NCBI GenBank assembly: GCA_946407725.1
Contig: CAMJPM010000001.1
Coordinates: 45,868-109,867, forward strand
Length of the DNA stretch: 64,000 nt
Source: an uncultured Lachnospiraceae bacterium
GTDB taxonomy: Bacteria; Bacillota; Clostridia; Lachnospirales; Lachnospiraceae
Reading direction: 5' to 3'
The position numbers and the translations under genes were made by a program. The notes beneath the pieces are model-generated. The model saw only the letters and a list, made by a program, of their open reading frames with translations. It searched no databases and was not told where the DNA came from. Shown piece by piece: positions 1 to 9,828 of the stretch (the first letter of the stretch is position 1; the number at the start of each line of letters is the position of its first letter).

Positions 1-233
1 GTTTCCGCCGCCTGTTTTGCGCTCATGCTTCCGGTCAAAAGCCCTGATACATATATGCCTGCACCGGCAAAGGCTCCGAAGAGAAGTCCCAGCGCTATGG
101 CCGCAAGTGCTTTCTTCCAGAAGGGCGTTGGATTTTTACCGCTTTGTTCCGGCACCTCCGGAATATGGTAGCTGTTGTTTGGGTAACTGCTGTTCGGGTA
201 GCTGTTGTTCGGATATCTGTAATCGTTTTCCAT
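1..233 (-). CDS. N-terminal fragment of a membrane-anchored protein, possibly HtrA/DegP-like serine protease (truncated by window edge)
   Basis: Reverse-strand reading MENDYRYPNNSYPNSSYPNNSYHIPEVPEQSGKNPTPFWKKALAAIALGLLFGAFAGAGIYVSGLLTGSM...: Asn/Tyr-rich N-terminus then one TM helix; open to the window edge so absent from the ORF track. Confidence 0.5.
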   Translation of the reverse strand, partial: MENDYRYPNNSYPNSSYPNNSYHIPEVPEQSGKNPTPFWKKALAAIALGLLFGAFAGAGIYVSGLLTGSMSAKQAAE

Positions 234-312
234 AAGTCATCCCTCTTTCCTTTTTCTATTTTATAGCAAACGACAAAGCTCTTTTTACTGTGACGTTTGC
301 TGCGCCGGATTT

Positions 313-343
313 AAAAACCCGTAAGTTTTTTGCTTACGGGTTT
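313..343 (-). terminator. Rho-independent terminator downstream of glmS
   Basis: AAACCCGTAAG / CTTACGGGTTT stem, 7-nt loop, T-rich tail when read on the minus strand. Confidence 0.75.
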
Positions 344-426
344 CATGATACAAAACATATGTGTTCAATTTGTGTTTATACGGTCATAAAAATGTGAACT
401 GGATAAATGATTCAAGGGTCAAAAAG

Positions 427-2253
427 TCACTCCACAGTGACAACCTTCGCAAGATTACGGGGCTTGTCCACATCAAAGCCCTTGTCGCTGGAAACGTAAT
501 AGGCAAGGAGCTGCAGGGCCACTGATGCAGGGAATACCATGAGTTCATCCGGAAGATTGGGAAGAACGAAGGTATCAAATTCACGGGTTGACTGCTGGAT
601 CAGGTCTGCCTTGATAAAGAGTGCAATGGCCGCGCCTCTGGACTTAACCTCCCGGATATTGGAAAGCTCCTTGCTCATTATCCGTTCCTGGGTCACAAGG
701 GCCACAACAGGTGTATTCTCCGTTATCAGGGCAATGGGGCCGTGCTTTAATTCTCCGGAGGCATAGGCCTCGGAATGGATATAGGACACCTCCTTAAGCT
801 TTAAGGAGCCCTCCATGAGAATGGAGTAATCAAGTCCCCTGCCTATCATGAACAGATCCTTTGCGTTGATTATCCCCCTTGCTATAACATGTATCGCATT
901 TCTCTCATCAAGAAGATTATTTATGACCTCAGGAACTCTCTTAAGGCTGCGGATGCAGTCCCTGACCTCGTCATCATTCATCACTCCCCTTAAATAAGCC
1001 ATTTTACAGACAATAAGATAGAAGAGTGTTAGCTGCGTCGTATACGCCTTTGTGCTGGCCACAGCGATCTCGGGGCCGGCATTGGTATACATCACATAAT
1101 CGCTTTCCCGGGCTATGGAGGATCCCCGGACATTTATTATGGCAAGGCTCTTCGCCCCTTTCCTTCTTGCATATTTAAGGGCTTCAAGGGTATCTATGGT
1201 CTCTCCTGACTGGGATACCGCTATAACCAGGGTTTTATCATCTATTACCGGGTCGGAATACATGAATTCGCTGGCCAGCTCCACATCTATATGCATATGC
1301 AGTCTGTTTTTGACAAGTGCTTGGAAAACAAGCCCCGCATGCATGGCGGTACCGCAGGCAACCACACATATCCTCTCGCACTGTGTGAAGAGCTCGTCGG
1401 GTACCCCGTCCGCTTTGAAGTTGGGGATCCCTCCCTTTGTCCTGCCGAAAACAGTATCACGGATGGCCTTGGGCTGTTCCATTATCTCCTTTTCCATATA
1501 AAAAGGATATCCGTTCTTTTCCGCACTGTTCTTTTCCCAGTTCATGGTCAGATATTCGGGGATTATCTCATTATCCTCCAGAGACCACATGGAAACAGCG
1601 TCCTTCCTCAATTCGACTATGGTATATTCAGGTACCACAAAATACCGGTCCGTAAACTGACAAAGAGCAGTAAGGTCCGATGCCAGCATAGCTCCCTCAT
1701 CCGAAAGAGTGGCTACTATGGGGCTTACGTTCCTGATGGAATATATCACATCCGGAATGTCGGCAAAGAGTATCACCAGGGCAAAGGTACCCTTAAGCCT
1801 TTTTACCGCGCTCTTCACCGCTTTCTTAGGATCCTTTGTCTTCTGATAATAATGGTTTAAGATCGCAGCCGCCACCTCCGTGTCGGTCTCTGATCTGAGA
1901 CTTCCGGAAAGATCGAATTCTTCCACAAGATCCTTGTAATTCTCTATGATCCCGTTATGCACCACGGTAACGGAACCCGAGGTATGGGGATGGGCATTGG
2001 CGTCACAGACACCGCCGTGGGTCGCCCATCTGGTGTGGCCTATGCCGCAGGTGGAATTTATATCCTTAAACTCACATTTCTTGCTCAGATCCCTGACACG
2101 GCCCGCGCATTTATATACATCGGTTCTCTTTTCCTTTGCATTGCAGACCGCCATGCCTGCGCTGTCATAGCCCCTGTATTCAAGGGTGGTGAGTGCATCT
2201 ATTATTATGGGTTTGACCTGTTTTTTTCCCGTATATCCGATTATTCCGCACAT
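427..2253 (-). CDS. glmS: Glutamine--fructose-6-phosphate aminotransferase (isomerizing)
   Basis: MCGIIGYTGKKQ N-terminal Ntn Cys, two SIS domains, C-terminal PRNLAKVVTVE; start placed at MCGIIG rather than the longer ORF start at 2289. Confidence 0.97.
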   Translation of the reverse strand: MCGIIGYTGKKQVKPIIIDALTTLEYRGYDSAGMAVCNAKEKRTDVYKCAGRVRDLSKKCEFKDINSTCGIGHTRWATHGGVCDANAHPHTSGSVTVVHNGIIENYKDLVEEFDLSGSLRSETDTEVAAAILNHYYQKTKDPKKAVKSAVKRLKGTFALVILFADIPDVIYSIRNVSPIVATLSDEGAMLASDLTALCQFTDRYFVVPEYTIVELRKDAVSMWSLEDNEIIPEYLTMNWEKNSAEKNGYPFYMEKEIMEQPKAIRDTVFGRTKGGIPNFKADGVPDELFTQCERICVVACGTAMHAGLVFQALVKNRLHMHIDVELASEFMYSDPVIDDKTLVIAVSQSGETIDTLEALKYARRKGAKSLAIINVRGSSIARESDYVMYTNAGPEIAVASTKAYTTQLTLFYLIVCKMAYLRGVMNDDEVRDCIRSLKRVPEVINNLLDERNAIHVIARGIINAKDLFMIGRGLDYSILMEGSLKLKEVSYIHSEAYASGELKHGPIALITENTPVVALVTQERIMSKELSNIREVKSRGAAIALFIKADLIQQSTREFDTFVLPNLPDELMVFPASVALQLLAYYVSSDKGFDVDKPRNLAKVVTVE

Positions 2254-2266
2254 ATCGTTCTCTCCT

Positions 2267-3217
2267 TCATATTGTAACCTGCATTCCAAAGTATTTTTCC
2301 CAGTAAGCCCTGTCGGAAGTGACCTTAAGTATGATTTCGGGCTTCAGGAAACGGTAGTTCTTTCCCAGCAGAAATCCTCCGTATCTCGCTGCACAGTGAA
2401 ATATAAAAACCGGTATCAGATCTATCCTGCCTTTTCTAAGGAGATTGGAAATGCATCCCTTCACAAGACGTTTTCCCTCTCCTTCGCTCTTAAATTTTGA
2501 AAACACCTCCTGATGGGCACTCTGGGAAGCACCCAGATCAAAATTCCTCTTAAACTGCTGAATAAAGGTATATTCATGGGAATGGACCACCCCTGCGCCT
2601 GAAGCATAGTATATCCCAAAGCCATTCATTACCGCCGAAAAAGCAAAGATCATGTCTTCGTTAAATACTACATTCTCCGTAAACCCTCCGAGCCTGTCAA
2701 ATACGCTTCTTCTGTAGCAGGCGCACACATCGGAACAGAATATGGTCTTTATACCAAGCTTAGGTATGTCTTCTTTCGTCTTCAGCCTTGAAAAGGGCGG
2801 ATAATTAAAGGTTCTGTTGTACCTCTCTATTTCCCCGGCACTCTTTGAGGGAAGCTGCCTCGCATAGGAGATCGCAACCCGCTCTTCTTCCATAGGACCA
2901 AGCAGTTCCTTCAGAAGATTTCTGTCATATGGTACCGCATCCTGGGTCATAAAGATAAGAAAGTCCGCTCCGGAAAACCCCGCTGCATAATTCCTGGTCC
3001 CTCCGTGATCGAACTCCCTCTTGCTGATATGATGAACTTCACACCGTGGATGTTCCCTTATGACCCTTTCCCCGATGGTGAACTGTTCTTCTTCTGTATT
3101 GATGATTATTATCTTTCCCGGTTTGACGGTCTGTTTTTCAAGCATGTCAAGGAGACGCAGGAACTGCTCTCGGGGCCTGAAGGTCAGTATCACCACATCA
3201 ATACCGGAATGTTCCAT
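2267..3217 (-). CDS. Family 2 glycosyltransferase (rhamnosyltransferase-like)
   Basis: VVILTFRPREQFLRLLDMLEKQT..., TQDAVPYD, FNEDMIFA motifs. Confidence 0.85.
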   Translation of the reverse strand: MEHSGIDVVILTFRPREQFLRLLDMLEKQTVKPGKIIIINTEEEQFTIGERVIREHPRCEVHHISKREFDHGGTRNYAAGFSGADFLIFMTQDAVPYDRNLLKELLGPMEEERVAISYARQLPSKSAGEIERYNRTFNYPPFSRLKTKEDIPKLGIKTIFCSDVCACYRRSVFDRLGGFTENVVFNEDMIFAFSAVMNGFGIYYASGAGVVHSHEYTFIQQFKRNFDLGASQSAHQEVFSKFKSEGEGKRLVKGCISNLLRKGRIDLIPVFIFHCAARYGGFLLGKNYRFLKPEIILKVTSDRAYWEKYFGMQVTI

Positions 3218-3218
3218 A

Positions 3219-4313
3219 TTACAACCCGTTTTTCTGCCTGTCGGCAGCTATCTTTGCGCTTATCCCCTGAACCGTGGAGGAGGGGGTGTATTCTGAATCC
3301 CCGAAGATGAATTTATGGAACTCCACCACATTCTTTTCAAAATCATCGGCAACAACAGAGCTTCCTGCCTTACCCATATTTCCGGTAACCCTTTCAAAGG
3401 GAAATCCGCTCTGTTCCCCAATGGAATATGAGGCAACCCTGGATGCGTATTCCACCATTTCAGCCTTGGTGAAGCTTGTGCTGCAAAGGGGGAAGATGTC
3501 GTCTATGATGTCATTCAACGTGGAAATATCTGAAGCCATAGCCTTTTCAGCCACCTGTGTCAGCACAGTTCTCTGTCTCTCGGCCCTCTTAAAATCATCA
3601 CCCTTTGTGTATCTGATACGGCAGTAGGATGTGGCCTGGAGCCCGTTCAGGGTCTGCAATCCCGGCGAAGTAACCTTTACTATGTCGCTCTCCTTTATCC
3701 CGATGGCTTCAGCAGTTCCTATCTGGTAGTCATTGAGGAAATGTATCTCCTCCTCAATAATGTCCACCTGAACACCGCCCAGATCGTCAATGGTATCCAC
3801 CAGTGCCTTAAAGCCTACGGTAACATACTCATCAATATCCATATCCAGATTCATGTTAAGCATCTGTACGGCCTGATCGGGACCGCCATAGGAATAGGCG
3901 GAATTGGCCTTATTATATGTATCATTTCCGATATTCAGATATGTATCACGGAATATGGAGCAGAGCTTTACCTCTCCGGTGGCATTATTCAGAGAGGCAA
4001 CCATTATCGTATCGGTCCTTGCTCCCTTGCCCAGATTTGTATCCCTGGAATCAACACCAAAAAGGGCTATATTGGTATAGCCGTCCATTCTCCATTCGTC
4101 ATTTTCCGTGTCATCTATCTGGGCCTGTACTTCCTCATTTACCTTCGCCTTAACTACGGATTCCTTATTCCCGGTATCCGCCAGGTCCAGCCTGTACACC
4201 ACATAAAGAGCGCCTGCAAGAAACAGTACCACAATTATTTCCAGGGCAAAGAGCACCCGCCGTATGGTACGGCGTTTTTTCTTTTTCCTGGACTTCCTCC
4301 CGCTTGAAGACAT
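3219..4313 (-). CDS. LytR-CpsA-Psr (LCP) family cell-wall glycopolymer ligase
   Basis: N-terminal TM, NIALFGVDSRD, ARTDTIMVASLN, LCSIFRDTYL, RIRYTKGDDFKRAERQRTVL. Confidence 0.93.
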   Translation of the reverse strand: MSSSGRKSRKKKKRRTIRRVLFALEIIVVLFLAGALYVVYRLDLADTGNKESVVKAKVNEEVQAQIDDTENDEWRMDGYTNIALFGVDSRDTNLGKGARTDTIMVASLNNATGEVKLCSIFRDTYLNIGNDTYNKANSAYSYGGPDQAVQMLNMNLDMDIDEYVTVGFKALVDTIDDLGGVQVDIIEEEIHFLNDYQIGTAEAIGIKESDIVKVTSPGLQTLNGLQATSYCRIRYTKGDDFKRAERQRTVLTQVAEKAMASDISTLNDIIDDIFPLCSTSFTKAEMVEYASRVASYSIGEQSGFPFERVTGNMGKAGSSVVADDFEKNVVEFHKFIFGDSEYTPSSTVQGISAKIAADRQKNGL

Positions 4314-4396
4314 TTATTCTTCCTCAGATCATCTTAATATATCCAGTTACTATACTTCAAAGTACTATCATTGTCAAAAGACCGGGAATCCGGATT

Positions 4397-5743
4397 TTAT
4401 GCCAGATGTCCCTTATTCTTTATGACCTCTATAACCCCATCCACATACTTTTCGCAGATCTCATCGCTTTCCGCTTCCACCATCACCCTGATAACAGGCT
4501 CAGTGCCGGATTCACGGACAAGAATACGGCCCTTGTCACCCAGTTCATCTAAAACCTTCTGTACGGCAGCCATAACATCCGGATCATTCTGGGCATCAGG
4601 TTTGCTCTTAACCCTGACATTTTTAAGCACCTGGGGATAGAACACCACCGGAGCCGCCAGCTCGCTCATGGGCTTTTCCTTTGCAAGCATTACTTCCATG
4701 AGCTTTAAGGAGGTAAGGATACCGTCGCCTGTGGTTTCATATTTAAGGAATATGGTATGTCCGCTCTGTTCACCGCCGATACGGTTTCCGGTCTGGACCA
4801 TATTCTCATAAACATATTTATCGCCGACCTTTGTCTTCTCATACTCGATACCCACCTTGTCAAGGGCCTTATAAAGGCCGAAGTTGCTCATTACGGTGGT
4901 AACCACTTTATTATTCAGAAGCTTTCCTCTCTCCTTCATGTAAAGGGCATATATATAGAGGGTGTGGTCTCCGGTGACGAGATTGCCCTTCTCATCTACG
5001 GCAAGGCATCTGTCCGCATCTCCGTCATAGGCAAACCCAATATCCAGGCCGTTATCCACCACAAATTTCTGAAGGTGCTCGATATGGGTCGAACCACAGT
5101 CAGTATTGATATTATAGCCGTCGGGATCCGCATTCATAACATAGGTCTTTGCGCCCAGAGCATCAAACACGCCCTTTGCGATCTGCCATGCGGCACCGTT
5201 TGCGCAGTCAAGCCCAACCTTGACATTCTTAAAGCTGTACTTGGACATGGAAATGAGATGGCCTACATAACGGTTTCTTCCGGAAACATAGTCCACTGTC
5301 CGCCCGATGTTCTCCCTTTCGGAAATGGGGAGCTCCATCTTTCCGTCTATGAAATCCTCAACCTTAAGAATGGTCTCCTCATCCATCTTCTCACCGTTGC
5401 CGTTTAACAGCTTGATACCGTTATCATAAAAAGGATTATGGGAAGCGGAGATCATGATTCCGCAGTCAAAATCGTCTACTCTCGTGATATAAGCTACGGA
5501 AGGGGTTGTGGTTACGTGCATTATGTATGCATCAGCTCCGCTGGCCATAAGACCTGTACAGAGGGCGTATTCAAACATATATGAGGATCTTCTGGTATCC
5601 TTTCCGATGACCACCTTTGCCTTTTTGCCCTGGTTCACCCCGTAATACCATCCTAAAAACCTGCCTATCTTTATGGCGTGTTCATAATTGAGATCCTTGT
5701 TTGCTTCTCCTCTGAAGCCGTCTGTTCCGAAATATTTACCCAT
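4397..5743 (-). CDS. glmM: Phosphoglucosamine mutase
   Basis: MGKYFGTDGFRGEAN, MISASHNPFYDNGIKL, DGDADRCLAVDE, VRESGTEPVIRVMVE. Confidence 0.96.
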   Translation of the reverse strand: MGKYFGTDGFRGEANKDLNYEHAIKIGRFLGWYYGVNQGKKAKVVIGKDTRRSSYMFEYALCTGLMASGADAYIMHVTTTPSVAYITRVDDFDCGIMISASHNPFYDNGIKLLNGNGEKMDEETILKVEDFIDGKMELPISERENIGRTVDYVSGRNRYVGHLISMSKYSFKNVKVGLDCANGAAWQIAKGVFDALGAKTYVMNADPDGYNINTDCGSTHIEHLQKFVVDNGLDIGFAYDGDADRCLAVDEKGNLVTGDHTLYIYALYMKERGKLLNNKVVTTVMSNFGLYKALDKVGIEYEKTKVGDKYVYENMVQTGNRIGGEQSGHTIFLKYETTGDGILTSLKLMEVMLAKEKPMSELAAPVVFYPQVLKNVRVKSKPDAQNDPDVMAAVQKVLDELGDKGRILVRESGTEPVIRVMVEAESDEICEKYVDGVIEVIKNKGHLA

Positions 5744-5771
5744 TTATGCCGATACCATTCCTTTCTGTCCG

Positions 5772-6434
5772 TTATTTATCTTCTTTGCTGATCACTATCC
5801 CGTTATCCTTCCAGATGGAATTTTCGGGAACCACGCCTCTTACACAGGATGTGGGATAAACATTGCTGTGGCGCCCTATGACTGTTCCGGGATTGCACAC
5901 CGCGTTGCAGCCCACTTCCACATAATCTCCCAGCATTGCGCCAAACTTCTTGATGCCGGTCTCCACGTTCTCTGTGCCGTTATGGACAACCACAAGTTTC
6001 TTATCTGACTTCACGTTGCTGGTGATGCTGCCGGCTCCCATGTGGCTGTAGTATCCGAGGATGCTGTCTCCCACATAATTATAATGGGGCGTCTGTACAT
6101 GATCGAAAAGAATGACATTCTTTAATTCCACTGAATTTCCCACCACACAGTCTGCTCCCACCAGAGCCGAACCCCTGATAAAAGCGCAGTGCCTGACTTC
6201 TGTATTGGGTCCTATGATACAGGGAGCCCCGAGAAAGGCCGTGGGTGCCACTGTCGCCGTCTTATGCACCCATACCTGAGGCTGCACCTCCGCATATTCA
6301 TCCCCAAGGCGGGGTCCAAGCTCTAAAATAAGCTCCTTTATCCCCTTTAATGCCTCCCAGGGATATGTGAAGCCCTTAAGGTAATCTGCCGCAAGGGTAT
6401 GTTCCAGGTCATAAAGATCCGTTATCTTATACAT
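5772..6434 (-). CDS. Left-handed beta-helix nucleotidyl/acetyltransferase (GlmU C-terminal-like)
   Basis: Hexapeptide-repeat pattern (VWVHKTATVAPTAFLGAPCIIGPNTEVRHCAFIRGSALVGADCVVGNSVELKN); start placed at MYKITDL, preceded by GGAAAGAGAG. Confidence 0.8.
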   Translation of the reverse strand: MYKITDLYDLEHTLAADYLKGFTYPWEALKGIKELILELGPRLGDEYAEVQPQVWVHKTATVAPTAFLGAPCIIGPNTEVRHCAFIRGSALVGADCVVGNSVELKNVILFDHVQTPHYNYVGDSILGYYSHMGAGSITSNVKSDKKLVVVHNGTENVETGIKKFGAMLGDYVEVGCNAVCNPGTVIGRHSNVYPTSCVRGVVPENSIWKDNGIVISKEDK

Positions 6435-6491
6435 TTTTGCCACTCTCTTTCCTGTTCCGGTCTGAAGGATCAGTATTGATCCGTTCCGGAA

Positions 6492-7286
6492 TTATAATCT
6501 CTCTTTCCTCTCAATATCAAGGAAATATTTATAGGTATCTACGGTGAGCTCGCCGCAGGCCGCCTCGTCGCAGGCTATAATGGCCGCGTTGTGAAGCTGT
6601 AGTGCTGAGCAGGTCCATTTTCCGGACACCCCGCCTTCCACCGTTGCAGCCAGAGCCCTTGCCTTGTTGTGGCCGTTGATCAGAATGATCACTTCCTTTG
6701 AATCCGTAACAGTTGCCACTCCTACGGAAAGCGCCTGAGACGGTACCTTTTCCGGATCGTTATCAAAGAAACGGGCATTGACGATCCTTGTGTCGGAGGT
6801 TAAGTTTCTCACACCGGTTCTTGAAGAAAGAGAGGTAAAGGGCTCGTTAAAGGCAATATGCCCGTCTACCCCGATACCCCCGAGAAACAGATCAATACCG
6901 CCGTATGAAGCGATCTTCTCTTCATAGCGGGCGCACTCGGCATCCGGATCCTCCGCCATACCGTTCAGGATATTGATGTTCTCCGGCTTCATATCCGTAA
7001 GATGGTTAAAAAGGTTGTCGTGCATGAAATACCAGTAACTCTGCTCATGCTCCCTCGGGAGCCCCAGGTATTCATCCATATTAAAGGTCATAACATTTTC
7101 AAAGCTCACTTCCCCGGCCTTATTCATCCGGACAAGCTCCTTATATACACCAATGGGACTTGATCCTGTGGGAAGTCCCAGTACAAAGGGACGGCTCTCA
7201 TCCTTATGGGCATTGATCCTGGAAACTATATAATCAGCCGCCCACTTACACATTTTCTCATAATTTTCCTGGATAACCACTCTCAT
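6492..7286 (-). CDS. nagB: Glucosamine-6-phosphate deaminase
   Basis: MRVVIQENYEKM, LGLPTGSSPIGVYKEL, FNMDEYLGL, GGIGVDGHIAFNEP; AAAGGAG upstream of MRVVIQ. Confidence 0.95.
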   Translation of the reverse strand: MRVVIQENYEKMCKWAADYIVSRINAHKDESRPFVLGLPTGSSPIGVYKELVRMNKAGEVSFENVMTFNMDEYLGLPREHEQSYWYFMHDNLFNHLTDMKPENINILNGMAEDPDAECARYEEKIASYGGIDLFLGGIGVDGHIAFNEPFTSLSSRTGVRNLTSDTRIVNARFFDNDPEKVPSQALSVGVATVTDSKEVIILINGHNKARALAATVEGGVSGKWTCSALQLHNAAIIACDEAACGELTVDTYKYFLDIERKERL

Positions 7287-7388
7287 ACTGTCATTCTCCT
7301 TTATGCCCTTTAAGGGCATGCTTTGCATACTCGATATATTGTATAGAATACCGCCTGAATCGTCAACATAATGTTGCGGGACTACAGC

Positions 7389-8810
7389 TCAATAGGCATT
7401 TTTGTTTACGAATCCGGTGAACAGGGTCATGAACATTATCTTAATATCAAAGCCCATGGTCCAGTTTTCTATATAGAAGAGATCGTATTCCACTCTCATA
7501 CGGATGGATGTATTCCCCCGGAGGCCGTTGACCTGGGCCCATCCCGTAAGCCCCGGACGGACCTGATGCTTTATCATGTAGCGGGGTATCTCTTCCCTGA
7601 ATTTCTCCACAAACTGGGGACGTTCGGGTCTTGGTCCCACTATGCTCATATCCCCCCGGAAGATGTTAAAAAGCTGTGGAAGCTCGTCCATACTGGTCTT
7701 TCTCAGTATCTTTCCTATCTTTGTTACCCTGGGATCATCCGCTGTGGTCCATCCCTTCTCTTCCTCATCCGGCTCCTGTACCACCATGGTACGGAATTTA
7801 TACATCTGGAAGGAACGGTTATGAAGCCCCACTCTCTCCTGCTTAAATATAATGGGTCCCGGAGAGGACAGCTTTATGGCCACGGCGGAAATAAGCATTA
7901 CCGGACTGAACAGGATAAGCAGAAATGCGGAACCGATGATATCCACAACTCTCTTCGCCATCATATTAAGGGAATTTGTAAGGGGCACATGCCGTATATT
8001 GATGACCGGCAGACCGTCCAGATCCTCCATATAGGGCCGGGAAGGGATCACGTTATTATAATCCGGGATAAACTGGGTGTGGACACCTGATTTTTCGCAC
8101 AGATCCACTATGTGCTCAAGCTTGCCGTATTCATCCAGGCTTAAGGTGATGGCTATCTCATCCAGCTTGTTTTCCGGCAGGATATATTCCAGATTTCCTA
8201 TGGTTCCCAGCACCTTTATGCCCTTATATACAGTACCTGCCTCCACCTTGTCATCCAGAACCCCCCGGATCACGTATCCCCACTGGGGGTTTAAGCGGAG
8301 CTTGTTTATATAGGCCTCCGCAGCCTTGGAATAGCCGATCAGCAGCACGTATTTCAGATTAAACCTCTTTTTCCTGATATAACGCAGGAAATATCTCACT
8401 ATATTCCTGAAAAGGGTCTCAAGAATGATATTGATGATATAAAAGTAAAATATCATCCGCCTTGAGAAGTGATTCTGTCTGATGACATACAGTACCACTA
8501 TGAATATCAGCATTCCTACGGTATTGGCCCTTACGATATTGTAGAATTCCCTCTTTCTGCCCGAGGCCCTCTTGGAATTGTACATATTGAACTCATAGTA
8601 GAGAAACAGGTAACCCACAATAAGGAAGGGCAGAGCCTCCATGTACATAACGTACGGAAGGTGGAGAATGCTCTGGTCCTCCCAGGGTGAAAGGAATTTT
8701 ACAAAATATGCCAGATTATATGAAGCTGCGATCACCAGGGCATCCAGAAAAACATGGGCCCTGTTGAAGGAGCGCTGATTGTCTTTTATCAAAATAATCC
8801 TCCTAATCAC
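7389..8810 (-). CDS. Undecaprenyl-phosphate sugar phosphotransferase (exopolysaccharide polyprenyl glycosylphosphotransferase)
   Basis: Multiple TM helices then KRVVDIIGSAFLLILFSPVMLISAVAIKLSSPGPIIFKQERVGLH, RTSMDELPQLFNIFRGDMSIVGPRPE, RPGLTGWAQVNG. Confidence 0.95.
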   Translation of the reverse strand: MIRRIILIKDNQRSFNRAHVFLDALVIAASYNLAYFVKFLSPWEDQSILHLPYVMYMEALPFLIVGYLFLYYEFNMYNSKRASGRKREFYNIVRANTVGMLIFIVVLYVIRQNHFSRRMIFYFYIINIILETLFRNIVRYFLRYIRKKRFNLKYVLLIGYSKAAEAYINKLRLNPQWGYVIRGVLDDKVEAGTVYKGIKVLGTIGNLEYILPENKLDEIAITLSLDEYGKLEHIVDLCEKSGVHTQFIPDYNNVIPSRPYMEDLDGLPVINIRHVPLTNSLNMMAKRVVDIIGSAFLLILFSPVMLISAVAIKLSSPGPIIFKQERVGLHNRSFQMYKFRTMVVQEPDEEEKGWTTADDPRVTKIGKILRKTSMDELPQLFNIFRGDMSIVGPRPERPQFVEKFREEIPRYMIKHQVRPGLTGWAQVNGLRGNTSIRMRVEYDLFYIENWTMGFDIKIMFMTLFTGFVNKNAY

Positions 8811-8865
8811 CCGTAATGCCGGGTTCAGGACAGTGATCCGTCAGGAACTGTTTTTTCACAGATCC

Positions 8866-9828
8866 TTATATAAGATCCGTAAACCGCCTTATCATATTAA
8901 ACCATAATTCCAGCTGTATACGGGCATAATTCTTCAGATTCTTTGATGAATAGGGGAACTTCCTCCCCTCACGGCAGAGTATGTATCCCCTCTTTATACC
9001 CGAAAGATATGGCCTCCCATAGCCGGTGAAAATAAAAAACAGCGCCTTAATCCCGAAACCGAAGAGCAGGAACGGCAGATTTATTAGTATCTGCAGGGAA
9101 GGCATGTTTTTCATCACAATGTACATATTGTTCCTGGCGGAAAGCCGCACCTTGAAATCATTGTATCTGGAGCCCGAAACCCCGCTGCCAAGGTGATATA
9201 TCACGGCATCCGGACAGTATACATTTCTGTATCCCATGATCCGAGCCCTGTAGCCGATATCGATATCCTCAAGGTATGCAAAATGGAATTCATCAAACCA
9301 GCCTATCTCATCTAAGATCTTTCTCCTGTAGATGGCCCCGCCCCCGCAGGCGGAAAAGACATCTGTCTTCGACGAATATCTGTGGGATCTTTTATTCTTT
9401 CCCCTGGCAAAGGCCCAGCCGAATGCACAGTAAAGATCCCCGGCCCCGTCTATCCTGTCCGGCTTCATAAGCTGCAGCATCTTTGAGGATACGGAAAAAA
9501 TCTTTTCATCCTCCTTAATGGTGGATAAAAGATTCTCCACAAATCCACGGTCCGCCTTTGTGTCATTATTCATAAGAATGACAAAGGGCGTGTCGGAGGC
9601 CTTTATTCCTTCATTTACAGCCCTGGAAAAGCCAAAATTGTCGGAAAGCTCAATAAGGGTGACATCCGGATATTCGTTCTTTACTATATCCGTGCTCCCG
9701 TCCTTTGACATATTATCGACTACAATCACCCTGAAATCCTTTATGGTCTGGTCTTTCAGGGAATCAAGGCAGTCCCTTATATACTTTTCTCCCCGGTAAT
9801 TGGGGATTATCACAGTTACTTCGTTCAT
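8866..9828 (-). CDS. Family 2 glycosyltransferase
   Basis: VTVIIPNYRGEKYIRDCLDSLKDQT, NNDTKADRG, AYLEDIDIGYRARIMGYR. Confidence 0.93.
   Translation of the reverse strand: MNEVTVIIPNYRGEKYIRDCLDSLKDQTIKDFRVIVVDNMSKDGSTDIVKNEYPDVTLIELSDNFGFSRAVNEGIKASDTPFVILMNNDTKADRGFVENLLSTIKEDEKIFSVSSKMLQLMKPDRIDGAGDLYCAFGWAFARGKNKRSHRYSSKTDVFSACGGGAIYRRKILDEIGWFDEFHFAYLEDIDIGYRARIMGYRNVYCPDAVIYHLGSGVSGSRYNDFKVRLSARNNMYIVMKNMPSLQILINLPFLLFGFGIKALFFIFTGYGRPYLSGIKRGYILCREGRKFPYSSKNLKNYARIQLELWFNMIRRFTDLI

Noticed and set aside
1291-1860. 189-aa plus-strand ORF
   Set aside because: Antisense shadow of glmS.
4757-5407. 216-aa plus-strand ORF
   Set aside because: Antisense shadow of glmM.
7371-8090. 239-aa plus-strand ORF
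   Set aside because: Antisense shadow of the polyprenyl sugar phosphotransferase.
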